This document shows positions 1-8,785 of a stretch of 49,022 nt of DNA, piece after piece. The stretch is from contig JANJTQ010000290.1 in NCBI GenBank assembly GCA_024711005.1, forward strand, positions 1-49,022, read 5' to 3'. Every line of letters begins with the position of its first letter. Position 1 is the stretch's first letter. The notes under the pieces are model-generated. The model saw only the letters and a program-made list of their open reading frames with translations, was not told the DNA's origin and made no database searches. Made by a program: the position numbers and the translations under genes. This DNA comes from Opitutaceae bacterium (GTDB lineage: Bacteria > Verrucomicrobiota > Verrucomicrobiia > Opitutales > Opitutaceae).

Positions 1-2
1 GC

Positions 3-533
3 ATCGTCGCCGGCGTGGGCATTCCGCAGCTCACCGCGCTGTATGTCGCCGCGCAGGGCGCCAAGGCCCGCCGCGTCAAGATCATCGCCGACGGCGGCAT
101 CACAAAGTCGGGCGACATCGTGAAGGCGCTCACCCTCGCCGACGCGGTCATCCTTGGCAGCCTCCTCGCCGGCTGCCGCGAGGCCCCCGGCGAAATCATG
201 GAGATCAACGGCAAGCTCTATAAGCAGTATCGAGGCATGGGCTCGGTCAGCGCGATGAAGGCCGGCAGCGCCGCCCGCTACGGTCACGACAAAACCGACA
301 CGACCCGCAAGCTCACCGCCGAAGGCATCGAGGCTCTCAAGGAAGTCTCCGGCTCGACCGACGACGTCCTCTCCGGTCTCGTTGGCGGCGTGCAAAGCGG
401 CATGGGTTACCTGGGGGCGAAGAACCTCGCCACTCTCCGGGAAAAAGCCCGCTACATCCGCGTTTCGCCGGCCGGCCAAAAAGAAGCGGCGCCGCACGAC
501 GTGGTCGAAATCAAGACGCAGTCGAAGGGCTGA
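3..533 (+). CDS. guaB: IMP dehydrogenase, C-terminal part (5' end outside window)
   Basis: This is the 3' end of inosine-5'-monophosphate dehydrogenase, which oxidises IMP to XMP with NAD in the first committed step of GMP synthesis. The frame is open from the window edge. It shows the barrel-end signatures ADGGI and ILGSLLAG, the YRGMGS motif that binds the IMP phosphate, the mobile-flap style stretch with RYGHD, then [14 protein letters not shown] and a PHDV tail, all in the GuaB order. The catalytic-cysteine loop and CBS domains would lie upstream and cannot be judged. purA follows on the same strand, so the two branches from IMP (to GMP and to AMP) sit side by side, although a hairpin lies between them. 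Confidence 0.95.
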   Translation: MVAGVGIPQLTALYVAAQGAKARRVKIIADGGITKSGDIVKALTLADAVILGSLLAGCREAPGEIMEINGKLYKQYRGMGSVSAMKAGSAARYGHDKTDTTRKLTAEGIEALKEVSGSTDDVLSGLVGGVQSGMGYLGAKNLATLREKARYIRVSPAGQKEAAPHDVVEIKTQSKG

Positions 534-561
534 TTTTAACGAACGGGCCCCCGAAGTGGGA

Positions 562-603
562 TTTTAACGCAAAGACGCCAAACTCGGCGTCCTTGCGTTA
601 AAA
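562..603. repeat. Hairpin between guaB and purA, possible terminator
   Basis: Two 18-base arms (562-579 and 586-603) are complementary except for one pair, around a 6-base loop. The arms begin TTTTAACGCAAAG and end CTTTGCGTTAAAA-like, so the right arm ends in A's and the left arm starts with T's. It could end guaB transcription, or it could be a dispersed verrucomicrobial intergenic repeat. The sequence does not decide between these. Confidence 0.6.
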
Positions 604-653
604 ATTCCGCGATTGAACCGCGCCCCCTCCCCCGCTTTCTTCGGCGGTTTGCC

Positions 654-2198
654 ATGTCCCTCCTTCCTTTTTCCAGCCAACTCATCGCAGACGTCGGTAT
701 CTCTCTCGGCGACGAGGGCAAAGGCCGCCTGATCCCCGAGGTCGTCCACGAGCTGCGGGACACCCCCACGCCCGTCACCATCGTCCTCAAGGTCAATGGC
801 GGCGCCAACTCCGGCCACACCGCCGCCGGCATCAAACTCAACCTGCTCCCGTCGGGCGTCGTTGAGAAATGCATCAGCCATCTCGCCATCGGCGCCGGCG
901 TCGTCGCCGATCCGCGCAAGGCATGGTGGGAGGCCCAGCCGCTCGAAAAGAAGGGCTACAACGTCCTCGCCCGTCTGGTCATCGACGAGCGCACCCTCGT
1001 CTCCGATCTTGTCCACCGCCTGCTCGACCTCGCGTGGGAAGACTACCGGGTCAACGTCCTCCACGAGGAGCCGCGCGGTTCCACCGGTCGCGGCATCACG
1101 CCCGCCTATCTCGACGAGGTGGGCCAATGGCAGATCACCTACGCCGACTTCCTGGGCAGCCGCGAGGTTTACGCCAAGAAGCTCGTCCAGCGCGCCGACC
1201 GCGCCATGGCCGTCATCCAGCATGTCTGTCGTGTGAGCGCCGAAACCTTCGCCGGTTTCTTCGACAAGCTCGGCGCCGCCGAATTGCGCGCCAACTCCGA
1301 GGCCCTCGAACTCGGCGTATTCGATAAAAACGAATTCGACTTCACCGTCTTCCGCGGCACTTCACCGTTCACGCTCAACCTCGAAACGCTCGTCGAGACC
1401 TACTGGCGGGCCGGCCAGCGCCTCGCGAAGAACATCGGCGAGGTTCGCGAACTCGTCCTCAAGGAAATCCGCGCCGGCCACTCCATCATCGGCGAGTTCG
1501 GCCAGGCCTACTGGCTCGACAAGCGCCATGGTTTTTCGCCCAACGTCACCGCGTCGCACACCTTCACGCCCGAGTTCTTCGAGAGCGCCGGCATTCCGGT
1601 GCAGGCGATCCACACGTTCGGCGTGGCCAAGGCCTACGACACCAAGGTCGGCACGCACGTCTTCATCACCCAGATGGACGACGCCCACCCGCTTTCCGCG
1701 TTGCTCAAGCAGCTCGAGTTCGGCACCAGCACCGGCCGCCAGCGCATGGTCGGCTGGTATGACGCCGTGGAAAAAGGCGACGCCCTCCGCTACGGCGGTT
1801 TCCAGGACGTGATGATCAACAAACTCGATGCGCTCACCCATCGCGGCGCATGGGACTCCGAGTTGCTCATCTGCGTCGCCTACGAAGATGCCTCCGGCAA
1901 ACGCCATCACCACGTCCCGCGCAACGACGCGATTCGCAAGAGCCTCAAGCCGGTGTACACGAAGCACGCGGGCTGGACCGAGGACGTTTCCCAGGTGCGG
2001 CATTTCGGCGACCTGCCGAAGAACGCGCAGCGTTATGTCGCCTCGATGGTGAAGGCATTGCTCGACGTCGCTTATCACGGCGAACCGCTTCCCGCCGCCA
2101 CCAAGTTGCCCAACCTGCGTTATCTCGGCGTCGGCCCCGAGCCGTCCCAGATCATCAAGGACGTCCCCTCGACGGCCGAACTCATCAAGCTGGTCTGA
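654..2198 (+). CDS. purA: Adenylosuccinate synthetase, long divergent form
   Basis: PurA joins IMP and aspartate using GTP to make adenylosuccinate on the way to AMP. The phosphate-binding loop GDEGKGR is near residue 20 and keeps the catalytic Asp. NGGANSGHT matches the NAGHT histidine loop, [11 protein letters not shown] matches the IMP-binding GTTGRGIGPAY, and [15 protein letters not shown] plus INKLDALT match the GTP/aspartate side. At 514 residues it is about 80 longer than the usual ~430. The central segment around [14 protein letters not shown] replaces the canonical EGAQGTLLD stretch. The retained Asp argues against the PurZ (2-aminoadenine) variant, which has another residue there. 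The start at 654 is the first ATG before the motif; no clear ribosome binding site is visible. Confidence 0.88.
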   Translation: MSLLPFSSQLIADVGISLGDEGKGRLIPEVVHELRDTPTPVTIVLKVNGGANSGHTAAGIKLNLLPSGVVEKCISHLAIGAGVVADPRKAWWEAQPLEKKGYNVLARLVIDERTLVSDLVHRLLDLAWEDYRVNVLHEEPRGSTGRGITPAYLDEVGQWQITYADFLGSREVYAKKLVQRADRAMAVIQHVCRVSAETFAGFFDKLGAAELRANSEALELGVFDKNEFDFTVFRGTSPFTLNLETLVETYWRAGQRLAKNIGEVRELVLKEIRAGHSIIGEFGQAYWLDKRHGFSPNVTASHTFTPEFFESAGIPVQAIHTFGVAKAYDTKVGTHVFITQMDDAHPLSALLKQLEFGTSTGRQRMVGWYDAVEKGDALRYGGFQDVMINKLDALTHRGAWDSELLICVAYEDASGKRHHHVPRNDAIRKSLKPVYTKHAGWTEDVSQVRHFGDLPKNAQRYVASMVKALLDVAYHGEPLPAATKLPNLRYLGVGPEPSQIIKDVPSTAELIKLV

Positions 2199-2235
2199 GT
2201 CGGGATCAGGTCGGACGGGAGTGGTGGGCCAGAAA

Positions 2236-2322
2236 GGTAGGGACGGACCGCCGGGCCGTCCGCTTCGTCGTCCAACAACCGTTGATCCACGCACCCGGCG
2301 GGCCCAGCGGTCCCGCCCTACC
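2236..2322. repeat. Imperfect inverted repeat element downstream of purA
   Basis: Arms 2236-2257 and 2301-2322 are 22 bases each and complementary with two mismatches (GGTAGGGACGGACCGC against GCGGTCCCGCCCTACC). The right arm family recurs at 34212-34238 in opposite orientation, and a 20-base core (2245-2264) recurs inverted at 5604-5623. It is an intergenic repeat that may also act as a bidirectional hairpin between purA and the convergent rhodanese gene. Confidence 0.7.
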
Positions 2323-2357
2323 TCAAGTGCATAAAAACGGTTGAGATCAACGCCGTC

Positions 2358-2693
2358 TCAGTACCGCGGCACCGTCGGGTCGATCTGTTGCGACCAGGCA
2401 TCGATGCCGCCGGCCACGTTGGTCACCGCATCGAAGCCGTTGGCCCGCAGAAACTGCGTCACCCGCATACTGCGACCGCCGTGATGGCAGTGGATGAGCA
2501 GGTGTTTGTCCTTGGGCAGCGTGCCTACCTGCTCGGGGATTTGACCCATCGGAATGGACTGCGCACCGGCGATCCGGCAGCGGGCCACTTCATCCGGTTC
2601 GCGCACGTCGATCAGCATCACGTCGGCGGGTGTGTCATCAAGCAGTCGCTTGGTTTCTTCGACTGAGAGTTCCAGTGGATAGGTGTCGGGCAT
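2358..2693 (-). CDS. Single-domain rhodanese-like sulfurtransferase
   Basis: This 111-residue protein is one rhodanese domain of the GlpE/PspE size, likely moving sulfane sulfur through a cysteine persulfide in the cytoplasm. It has the CH2A-like strand LIDVREPDEV near residue 27 and the active-site loop HCHHGGRSM with the expected Cys and closing Arg, followed by the VAGGIDAW strand typical of the family. The start at 2693 (MPDTYPLELS) is chosen because the longer frame upstream runs into the palindromic repeat at 2787-2906 and adds no rhodanese-like sequence. It converges with purA and diverges from the guanylyltransferase gene. The physiological acceptor is unknown. Confidence 0.88.
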   Translation of the reverse strand: MPDTYPLELSVEETKRLLDDTPADVMLIDVREPDEVARCRIAGAQSIPMGQIPEQVGTLPKDKHLLIHCHHGGRSMRVTQFLRANGFDAVTNVAGGIDAWSQQIDPTVPRY

Positions 2694-2786
2694 GTGCAGA
2701 AAGACAGCCGTTCGGCGCGGAGTCGCAAGTAAAGATGCTCGGGGCAAGAGAGCGACCGCCTCCAAGCCCACCCACACCTCCCAGGA

Positions 2787-2906
2787 GATGCACACCTGTG
2801 TTCCGACCGGAACAACCCTGTGCATCAATATTGAGGAGCACCTTTAGAACGGCATTCTTCTTCGATGCACAACTGTGTTCCGACCGGAACACAGTTGTGC
2901 ATCGAA
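2787..2906. repeat. Two adjacent long palindromes sharing a TGTTCCGACCGGAACA core
   Basis: The second unit (2861-2906) is a perfect inverted repeat with 22-base arms and a 2-base centre. The first unit (2787-2826) has the same GATGCACA...TGTTCCGACCGGAACA...TGTGCATC layout with a few mismatches in the right arm. They are about 34 bases apart, between the divergent rhodanese and guanylyltransferase genes, so they could be operator or attenuator elements, or REP-like repeats. Confidence 0.85.
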
Positions 2907-3000
2907 TGACGGGACGAAAGCGAAGGAAGCACCCGGTTTGGCGGACTCACGCCAAGGGAAGGGTTGCACCCATCTTTGCCCGCTGCACAAATCACCGTTC

Positions 3001-4089
3001 ATGCCACAACACTTTATCGTTATCATCGCCGGCGGCAAAGGTGAGCGTTTCTGGCCCCAGAGCCGCGCGCCCCGCCCGAAACACCTCCTGCCCGTGGTCG
3101 GCAGCAAACCGTTGCTCACGCAAACGATCGACCGCGTAAAGCCGCTCGCCCCCGCGAAAAACATCTTCGTCATCACCAGCGCCGTGCAGGAAAAAGCCGT
3201 GCGCGCCGTGTGCAAGGGCATCCCCGCCGCCAATATCATCGCCGAACCTGTCGGCCGTGACACCGCCGCCGCCGTCGGTCTGGCCGCCGCGATCGTGGGC
3301 GCCCGCGATCCGCAAGGCATCTTCGCCGTGCTGCCCGCCGACCATGTCATCCATGACAACAAATCCTATCAGTCCGACTTGAGGGCCGCGTTCGCCGCCG
3401 CCGAGGCCGAGGCCGTGATGGTCACGATCGGCATCACGCCGACCGAACCCGCCACGGGTTTTGGCTACATCCAACGCGGGAAAGAGTGGCGCGCGTTCAA
3501 CACGCGTCCCGTGTGCCGCGTGAAACGTTTCGTCGAAAAACCGAAGCAGGCAGTCGCCGAGCGGTATCTCGCCTCGGGCGACTACATGTGGAACGCCGGC
3601 ATGTTCGTGTGGAGTGTGCCCGTCGTCGAAAGCGCCCTCGCGCAACATGCAACCGAACTCGACACCGCGTTGAAACCGATCCGCGCCGCGCTCGCCAAAA
3701 AGCGCCCGCTCGCCGGCGTGCTGAAGAAGGTTTATCCGACACTGCCGAAAATCTCGGTCGATTACGCGTTGCTCGAAAAATCCACCAACGTGGTCGTGCT
3801 GGCGTCGTCGTTCGATTGGGATGACGTCGGCGCCTGGCCGGCGGTCTGCAAACACTTCACGCCCGACGCCGCGGGCAACGTTTCACGCGGCATCGCCGTG
3901 ATTGAACAGGGCGCCAACAACCTGGTGTTCAGCGAGGGCAAACACCTCGTCGCGGTAGTCGGCGTGGACGACTTGATCGTGGTGCACACGCCGGATGCAA
4001 CCCTCGTCTGTCCGAAGTCAAAGGCGCAGGAGATCAAGGCGCTCCTCAAACAAGTCGAGTCGCTGAAAGACGGCGCGAAATGGCTGTGA
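3001..4089 (+). CDS. manC: Mannose-1-phosphate guanylyltransferase
   Basis: The enzyme makes GDP-mannose from mannose-1-phosphate and GTP for glycans and polysaccharides. The 362-residue protein starts with the nucleotidyltransferase signature AGGKGERFWPQSR and PKHLLP. It then has VLPADHVI (metal/nucleotide Asp), GFGYIQRG, RFVEKP and the YMWNAGMFVW segment, and ends with SSFDWDDVGAW and a beta-helix-like tail. Length fits the single-function form without the fused phosphomannose isomerase domain. The start at 3001 is used because the longer frame begins inside the palindrome at 2861-2906. The gene stands alone, with no neighbouring glycan genes. Confidence 0.92.
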   Translation: MPQHFIVIIAGGKGERFWPQSRAPRPKHLLPVVGSKPLLTQTIDRVKPLAPAKNIFVITSAVQEKAVRAVCKGIPAANIIAEPVGRDTAAAVGLAAAIVGARDPQGIFAVLPADHVIHDNKSYQSDLRAAFAAAEAEAVMVTIGITPTEPATGFGYIQRGKEWRAFNTRPVCRVKRFVEKPKQAVAERYLASGDYMWNAGMFVWSVPVVESALAQHATELDTALKPIRAALAKKRPLAGVLKKVYPTLPKISVDYALLEKSTNVVVLASSFDWDDVGAWPAVCKHFTPDAAGNVSRGIAVIEQGANNLVFSEGKHLVAVVGVDDLIVVHTPDATLVCPKSKAQEIKALLKQVESLKDGAKWL

Positions 4090-4123
4090 TGATTTGACGC
4101 GATAAGCGACGGATTGAGCGGCA

Positions 4124-4166
4124 GGGCGTCTTCCCCCAGTGTTCCGATCCCATGGGAGGGACGCCC
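4124..4166. repeat. Short inverted repeat between manC and ruvX
   Basis: GGGCGTC at 4124-4130 and GACGCCC at 4160-4166 are 7-base complementary arms 29 bases apart. The remainder of the 126-base gap has no recognisable gene. The sequence resembles the other GGGCGT/ACGCCC-type repeats of this window (4706-4778). Confidence 0.45.
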
Positions 4167-4215
4167 CAGCCACGTTCGATCCATCGCCTGCACGCTCCTC
4201 TCCCCCCTGACCTCC

Positions 4216-4650
4216 ATGCGTTTTCTCGGCATTGATTACGGAACGCGGCGCATCGGTCTCGCCTATGGCGACGATCTTGGCATCGCCACTCCCCTGCCCG
4301 CGCTCACCGATGCGGAGCCGAAAAAACGTCGCGAAGGTCTTGCCGCGATCGTGAAACAGCGACGGATCACCGAGCTAGTCGTCGGGTTTCCCTACAACAT
4401 GGACGGCTCCGTCGGCTTCAAGGCGAAGGAGGTCGAGGGATTTGCCGAGAGCCTCCGGAAGGAGTTCGGCCTGCCGCTGCACTTCATCGACGAGCGTCTC
4501 ACCTCGCATATGGCGGAGGCGGGCATGAACCAGAAGCAGCTTCGCGAAATTCGCGCGCAAGGCATCGTCGATTCGCGCGCGGCAGCGATCATCCTCCAGG
4601 ATTACCTGGACCAACGTTTCCCGCCGCCGCTGCCCGGCGCGGAGATGTGA
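4216..4650 (+). CDS. ruvX: Putative Holliday junction resolvase / pre-16S rRNA nuclease YqgF (RuvX)
   Basis: A 144-residue RNase H-fold protein of the YqgF family, which in E. coli matures the 5' end of 16S rRNA and has been proposed to resolve Holliday junctions. Visible motifs are GIDYGTRRIGLA at the N-terminus (first catalytic Asp), VVGFPYNMDGS, DERLTS (second acidic site) and VDSRAAAIILQDYL (third acidic site). The start at 4216 places GIDYGT at the usual distance from the N-terminus; the longer frame upstream is repeat-derived. truA follows after a repeat. Confidence 0.92.
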   Translation: MRFLGIDYGTRRIGLAYGDDLGIATPLPALTDAEPKKRREGLAAIVKQRRITELVVGFPYNMDGSVGFKAKEVEGFAESLRKEFGLPLHFIDERLTSHMAEAGMNQKQLREIRAQGIVDSRAAAIILQDYLDQRFPPPLPGAEM

Positions 4651-4705
4651 TCGTGGCCCCGTTGATATTCCACGGATCAATTAAATCATGACGGATCGAA
4701 AAAAG

Positions 4706-4778
4706 TGCCATGGGCGTCCCGCCCATGAGACCGGATACGAACGGGTCCCGCTCGTTCATGGGCGGGATGCCCATGCCA
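4706..4778. repeat. Inverted repeat before truA
   Basis: Arms 4706-4728 and 4756-4778 (23 bases, two mismatches) have cores CATGGGCGTCCCGCCCATGA and TCATGGGCGGGATGCCCATG. Each arm is itself nearly palindromic. The element creates an open frame that artificially extends truA upstream to 4710. Confidence 0.75.
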
Positions 4779-4802
4779 CGCCGGTGGCCGTCCTCCCTTA
4801 GG

Positions 4803-5576
4803 ATGAAAAATCAAAAGCCGCCGATCGCTCCGTCCCGTTGGAAATGCACCGTCGCCTACGACGGCACGACGTTTGCCGGCTGGCAGATCCAGCCCAATGG
4901 CGAGACCGTGCAGATCGTGATCGAGCGTCGCCTGCGCGAGGTGCTCAAGGTCGAGACGCCCATCACCGGCAGCGGCCGCACCGACTCGGGCGTGCATGCG
5001 CGCGGACAGGTTTTTCACTTCGACGCCCACTGGCCGCACGATCCGGCGAAATTGCTCACCGCATTGCGCGTCGGCCTGCCGCCCACCATCCAGATCAAGA
5101 CCGCCCGCCGTGTGCCGGCGACCTTCCATGCGCGGTTCTCCGCCAAGGGTAAAATCTACCACTACGAGATCTGCCATGGCGGCTACGCCGATCCGTTCAC
5201 GCAGGCTTACACGTGGTCGATGGCCCGCACGCTCGATGTCGCCGCAATGCGGAAGGCGGCGAAGATTCTCACGGGCACGCATGATTTTCGCGCGTTCAGC
5301 GCAATCGCCGGCAGCGGTGTCGAGCGCGAGGACACCGTGCGCATCGTGCGCCGGCTGGACGTCGTGGAGACGCGCGGCAACCGCCTCCGCATCGTCGCCG
5401 AGGGCAACGGATTTCTCTACAAGATGGTCCGCAGCCTGGCCGGGGCGTTGGTGGACGTGGGCATCGGCCGGCTCACTCCGGACGACATCAAGGATATCCT
5501 CGCGAGCAAGACGCGCACGGAACGGGTGGTCACCGCCCCGCCTCAGGGACTGTTCCTGATGAAGGTGTTCTACTGA
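4803..5576 (+). CDS. truA: tRNA pseudouridine(38-40) synthase
   Basis: TruA converts uridines 38-40 of the tRNA anticodon stem-loop to pseudouridine. The 257-residue protein has VAYDGTTFAGWQ at the start, the catalytic Asp motif GRTDSGVHA, a YHYEI stretch, GTHDFRAF and the C-terminal FLYKMVRSLAG and APPQGLFL segments, all family hallmarks in order. The start at 4803 excludes about 31 residues encoded by the repeat at 4706-4778. Its stop overlaps the comF start by one base (TGATG), so the two are probably translated together. Confidence 0.94.
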   Translation: MKNQKPPIAPSRWKCTVAYDGTTFAGWQIQPNGETVQIVIERRLREVLKVETPITGSGRTDSGVHARGQVFHFDAHWPHDPAKLLTALRVGLPPTIQIKTARRVPATFHARFSAKGKIYHYEICHGGYADPFTQAYTWSMARTLDVAAMRKAAKILTGTHDFRAFSAIAGSGVEREDTVRIVRRLDVVETRGNRLRIVAEGNGFLYKMVRSLAGALVDVGIGRLTPDDIKDILASKTRTERVVTAPPQGLFLMKVFY

Positions 5577-6397
5577 TGAACGATGGGGGCGAAGCCATCT
5601 CGGAGCGGACGGCCCGGCGGTCCGGCTCCGGCCCCACCTCGGAATCGGAGGCGGTCGACGCGCCCGGTGTTGCGCGGCGACTTTTGCGTGGACTGGCCGA
5701 CGTCGTGTTTCCCCCGGTGTGTGTGCACTGCGGCGGATTGGTGGAAGGCGGTCGGCTGCGATATGTGTGCGCGCCGTGCGAACCGTTGATCCACCTGGTC
5801 CATCCGCCCCACTGCACCACCTGCGGCAGTCCTTTTTTTGGCGAAGTCGACGACGAAGGCCGGATGTGTCCGCATTGCGAAGGGTTGCACCCGCAGTATG
5901 GGGAAGGCCGCACGCTGACCTTGTTCAAGGGGCCGGCGCGGGCACTCGTCCATGCCTTGAAATACCACCATGGTCAGCACGTGCTCGCCGACATCGAACG
6001 GCTCGTGCGCGCCTCGTCCTCCATCACGGATTTTATCCGCAACGCCGTGCTCGTACCCGTGCCCTTGCATCCGCGCAAGCAACGTCAACGCACCTATAAC
6101 CAGACGATGTTGCTGGCGGAAGTGCTGGCGAAAGCCGCGGGCGGGACCACCCGGGTGGAGTCGGTTCTGCAACGGGTGGTGGACACCCCATCGCAAACGA
6201 CCTTCGACCGAAAGGAGCGCCGGGCGAACCTGAAAAATGCCTTTGCACTCGCAAAGGGGGCCACCATAAACCCCTCCTCACCCTATATTCTCGTCGATGA
6301 CGTCTTCACAACAGGTTCAACGCTTAATTCCTGCGCCGGCGTGCTTCGCCGTGCCGGTGCGTTGAAACTCGACGTCGTCACGTTCGGTCACGGCTAA
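5576..6397 (+). CDS. comF: ComF family phosphoribosyltransferase-like protein
   Basis: ComF proteins have an N-terminal zinc finger and a C-terminal phosphoribosyltransferase fold; in naturally competent bacteria they act in DNA uptake or recombination. This 273-residue copy has cysteine pairs CVHCG, CAPC, CTTCG and CPHC, the stretch [17 protein letters not shown] and the PRPP-binding loop [13 protein letters not shown]. The first ~35 residues are low-complexity and encoded partly by a dispersed repeat (5604-5623 matches 2245-2264 inverted), so the N-terminus looks recently acquired. The ATG at 5576 overlaps the truA stop, and no better start lies before the zinc finger. Confidence 0.88.
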   Translation: MNDGGEAISERTARRSGSGPTSESEAVDAPGVARRLLRGLADVVFPPVCVHCGGLVEGGRLRYVCAPCEPLIHLVHPPHCTTCGSPFFGEVDDEGRMCPHCEGLHPQYGEGRTLTLFKGPARALVHALKYHHGQHVLADIERLVRASSSITDFIRNAVLVPVPLHPRKQRQRTYNQTMLLAEVLAKAAGGTTRVESVLQRVVDTPSQTTFDRKERRANLKNAFALAKGATINPSSPYILVDDVFTTGSTLNSCAGVLRRAGALKLDVVTFGHG

Positions 6398-6407
6398 TTT
6401 TTCCCGC

Positions 6408-7271
6408 ATGTCGCTATTCAGCAAACCGAAGTATTCCACGGTTGTGGTCAAAAAGAAGGACATCCCCAAGGGAATGTGGAGCAAATGCCCCATTTCCGGC
6501 GAGGTCGTCTTTAACAAAGAGCTGGAGGACAACCAGATGGTTGTCCAAAAATCCGGTTATCATTTCCCCATCGGGGCCCGCCAGCGCATCGCGGCGTTGT
6601 TCGATGAGGGCACGTTTGAGGAGATCGACGCGAGCATTCGGTCGGCCGATCCGCTCAACTTCGTCGATTCGCAGCGCTATCCCGATCGTATCAAAAAATA
6701 CGAACGGGACAGCGGTCTCACCGAGGCGGTCGTGTGCGGCACGGGTGCCATCCATGGGATCCCCGTTTCGGTGGCCGTGATGGACTTCCGCTTCTGTGGT
6801 GGCGCCATGGGATCGGCCGTCGGCGAGAAGATCACTCGCGCCGTCGAAGTGGCTCTCAAGAACAAGATCCCCTGCCTCATTTTCAGCGCCTCCGGCGGTG
6901 CCCGTATGCAGGAGGGTATTTTCTCGCTGATGCAGATGGCCAAGACCAGCGCCGCGTTGGGACGTCTGGCCGAGGCGAAGCTCCCGTACATCTCGATTCT
7001 CACCCATCCGACGATGGGCGGCGTGACCGCGAGTTTTGCGGTGCTGGGCGACGTCAACATCGCCGAACCCGGCGCCTTGATCGGCTTCGCCGGCGCGCGC
7101 GTCATCAAAGACACCGTAAAGCAAACGCTGCCACCCGGTTTCCAGACCGCGGAGTTTTTGCAGACGCACGGTCTCATCGACCAGATCGTGAGCCGTCTTG
7201 AGATGCGTGATCGCCTGCGCGACATCCTTCAGGCGCTGTATCTGAAGAAGCGACCGATCCCGAAGAAGTGA
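6408..7271 (+). CDS. accD: Acetyl-CoA carboxylase carboxyltransferase beta subunit with degenerate zinc ribbon
   Basis: AccD with AccA transfers carboxyl from biotin to acetyl-CoA to make malonyl-CoA for fatty acid synthesis. The 287-residue protein has the crotonase-like core: [29 protein letters not shown] and [14 protein letters not shown] are canonical. At the N-terminus the usual four-cysteine zinc ribbon is reduced to one Cys: WSKCPISGE has Ser for the second, and VVQKSGYH lacks the CPxC pair. The flanking ELEDNQ and the helix after it are retained. folC follows, as in E. coli. accA is not in the window. Confidence 0.94.
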   Translation: MSLFSKPKYSTVVVKKKDIPKGMWSKCPISGEVVFNKELEDNQMVVQKSGYHFPIGARQRIAALFDEGTFEEIDASIRSADPLNFVDSQRYPDRIKKYERDSGLTEAVVCGTGAIHGIPVSVAVMDFRFCGGAMGSAVGEKITRAVEVALKNKIPCLIFSASGGARMQEGIFSLMQMAKTSAALGRLAEAKLPYISILTHPTMGGVTASFAVLGDVNIAEPGALIGFAGARVIKDTVKQTLPPGFQTAEFLQTHGLIDQIVSRLEMRDRLRDILQALYLKKRPIPKK

Positions 7272-7323
7272 AGTGAAGACCAATCCATGGGTCTAGGAGC
7301 TGTCTTCAGAATAAGTTTCTCAT

Positions 7324-7377
7324 GTAGGCTGCGAGCTTGCTCGCGCTCCGAACCGCGCCTGCAAGCAGGCGGCCTAC
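7324..7377. repeat. Intergenic repeat with GTAGGC/GCCTAC ends
   Basis: The element begins GTAGGCTGCGAGCTTGCTCG and ends CCTGCAAGCAGGCGGCCTAC, forming an imperfect hairpin between accD and folC. It makes the folC frame appear to begin at 7337. A TCCTATTGCTCCTAT stretch follows at 7470-7484, just before the preferred folC start. Confidence 0.55.
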
Positions 7378-7492
7378 TTCTGAAAACGGAGTCCGGATAT
7401 TTGTCCCGGAGACAGCGTCCAATGGGACGCAGAGAACCAATGGTTTCCCTGCCCGCATAAGTCGCATGAGTCCTATTGCTCCTATCGGCACC

Positions 7493-8785
7493 ATGCCCAC
7501 CGATTACGCGGCGACTCAGGACTACCTCTTTTCGCTCAAGGCCAAGGGCGTGAAGTTTGGCATCGATCGGATGCGGCTGTTGACCGCAAGCATCGGTCAT
7601 CCTGAACGCGCCACGCCCGCGATTCACCTCGCCGGGACCAACGGCAAAGGTTCGGTCGCCGCGATGCTGGAGGCGATTTTCTCCTCAGCCGGCTGGCGCA
7701 CCGGACTCTACACGTCGCCGCACCTCGTAAAACTCGGCGAGCGGGTGCAAGTCGCCCGCCACCTCCTCACCGAAGACGAAATCGTTGCCTACACCCGCGA
7801 ACTCCTGCCGATCGCGGAGTCCGTGAGCCACGGAAGCCCGGACGACCACCCGAGTTTTTTTGAGTTCATGACGGCGATGGCGTTCCTGCAATTTGCGCGT
7901 AAACGCTGCGACATCGCGATCATCGAGACCGGTCTGGGTGGGCGGCTTGATGCAACCAACGTCGTCACCCCCGAGGTCGCCGTAATCACGTCCATCGGGC
8001 TCGATCACTGCGACATGCTGGGGGACACGCTGGAACAGATCGCCGCCGAAAAAGCCGGCATCATCAAGCCCGGCAAACCCGTCGTCATCGGACGTCTCCC
8101 GCCGGAAGCGGAGGTGGTTATCCGAGGCGTGGCCGCCGGGCAGGGTGCGCCGGTTCATTCGGTGCGCGAAGTCTTTGGCGAGGACACCGCCGGTTACCCG
8201 ACGACCGTATTCGAAGGTGATCATCAGCGCTGGAACGCCGCGACCGCGGTGCTGGTTGCGCGGTGTTTCGATGCGCACTGGCGACTCACCGACGACGTGG
8301 TGGCGCGCGGATTGCGCGACGCACGCTGGCCGGGACGCTGGCAACGGACGATGATTGGCGGACGTCCGCTGATCCTCGACGCCTCGCACAACCCCGAGGG
8401 AGCGGGCACGCTCGACGCCCAACTGCGACGATTGGTGACCGATACCGGACGCGGGCCCGTCGTGGTGACGGGAGTCTTGGGAGCCGCGCGAGCACGGCCG
8501 TTGCTGGAGACAATCAGCCGATATGCGGCGGAGATTCACCTCGTCATGCCGCAACAGTCGCGAGCGAGTTCATTCGAGGAGCTGGAGGCGCTTGTCCCGA
8601 AGACCTTCGCCGGACGAATCGCACGCACGACCGTGGCCGAGGTGTTTCCCGATGCGAACACCTGCACGGTGGGAGGTCCGACCGACACCGTGGTCGTGAC
8701 GGGATCGATCTACCTGTTGGGCGAAGTCATGGCACGAATCGAACCCGCCCGGGGTCGGATCGAAAGTCGCTTGCAGGATTTCTGA
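7493..8785 (+). CDS. folC: Bifunctional folylpolyglutamate / dihydrofolate synthase
   Basis: FolC adds glutamates to folates and usually makes dihydrofolate from dihydropteroate. The 430-residue protein has the Mur-ligase-type ATP loop HLAGTNGKGSVAAML, GLGGRLDATNVV, TSIGLDHCDMLG, the carbamylated-Lys region AAEKAGIIKPGKPVV and the C-terminal LILDASHNPEG. The start at 7493 (MPTDYAATQDYL) is preferred because that sequence aligns with the family N-terminus. An ATG at 7466 is in frame but would add nine residues from a repeat-like region. The order accD-folC is also found in Proteobacteria. Confidence 0.92.
   Translation: MPTDYAATQDYLFSLKAKGVKFGIDRMRLLTASIGHPERATPAIHLAGTNGKGSVAAMLEAIFSSAGWRTGLYTSPHLVKLGERVQVARHLLTEDEIVAYTRELLPIAESVSHGSPDDHPSFFEFMTAMAFLQFARKRCDIAIIETGLGGRLDATNVVTPEVAVITSIGLDHCDMLGDTLEQIAAEKAGIIKPGKPVVIGRLPPEAEVVIRGVAAGQGAPVHSVREVFGEDTAGYPTTVFEGDHQRWNAATAVLVARCFDAHWRLTDDVVARGLRDARWPGRWQRTMIGGRPLILDASHNPEGAGTLDAQLRRLVTDTGRGPVVVTGVLGAARARPLLETISRYAAEIHLVMPQQSRASSFEELEALVPKTFAGRIARTTVAEVFPDANTCTVGGPTDTVVVTGSIYLLGEVMARIEPARGRIESRLQDF

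Noticed and set aside
654-2198. PurZ (2-aminoadenine pathway) variant of PurA
   Set aside because: The catalytic Asp in GDEGKGR is kept, which argues for a normal adenylosuccinate synthetase, and no phage-like genes are nearby.
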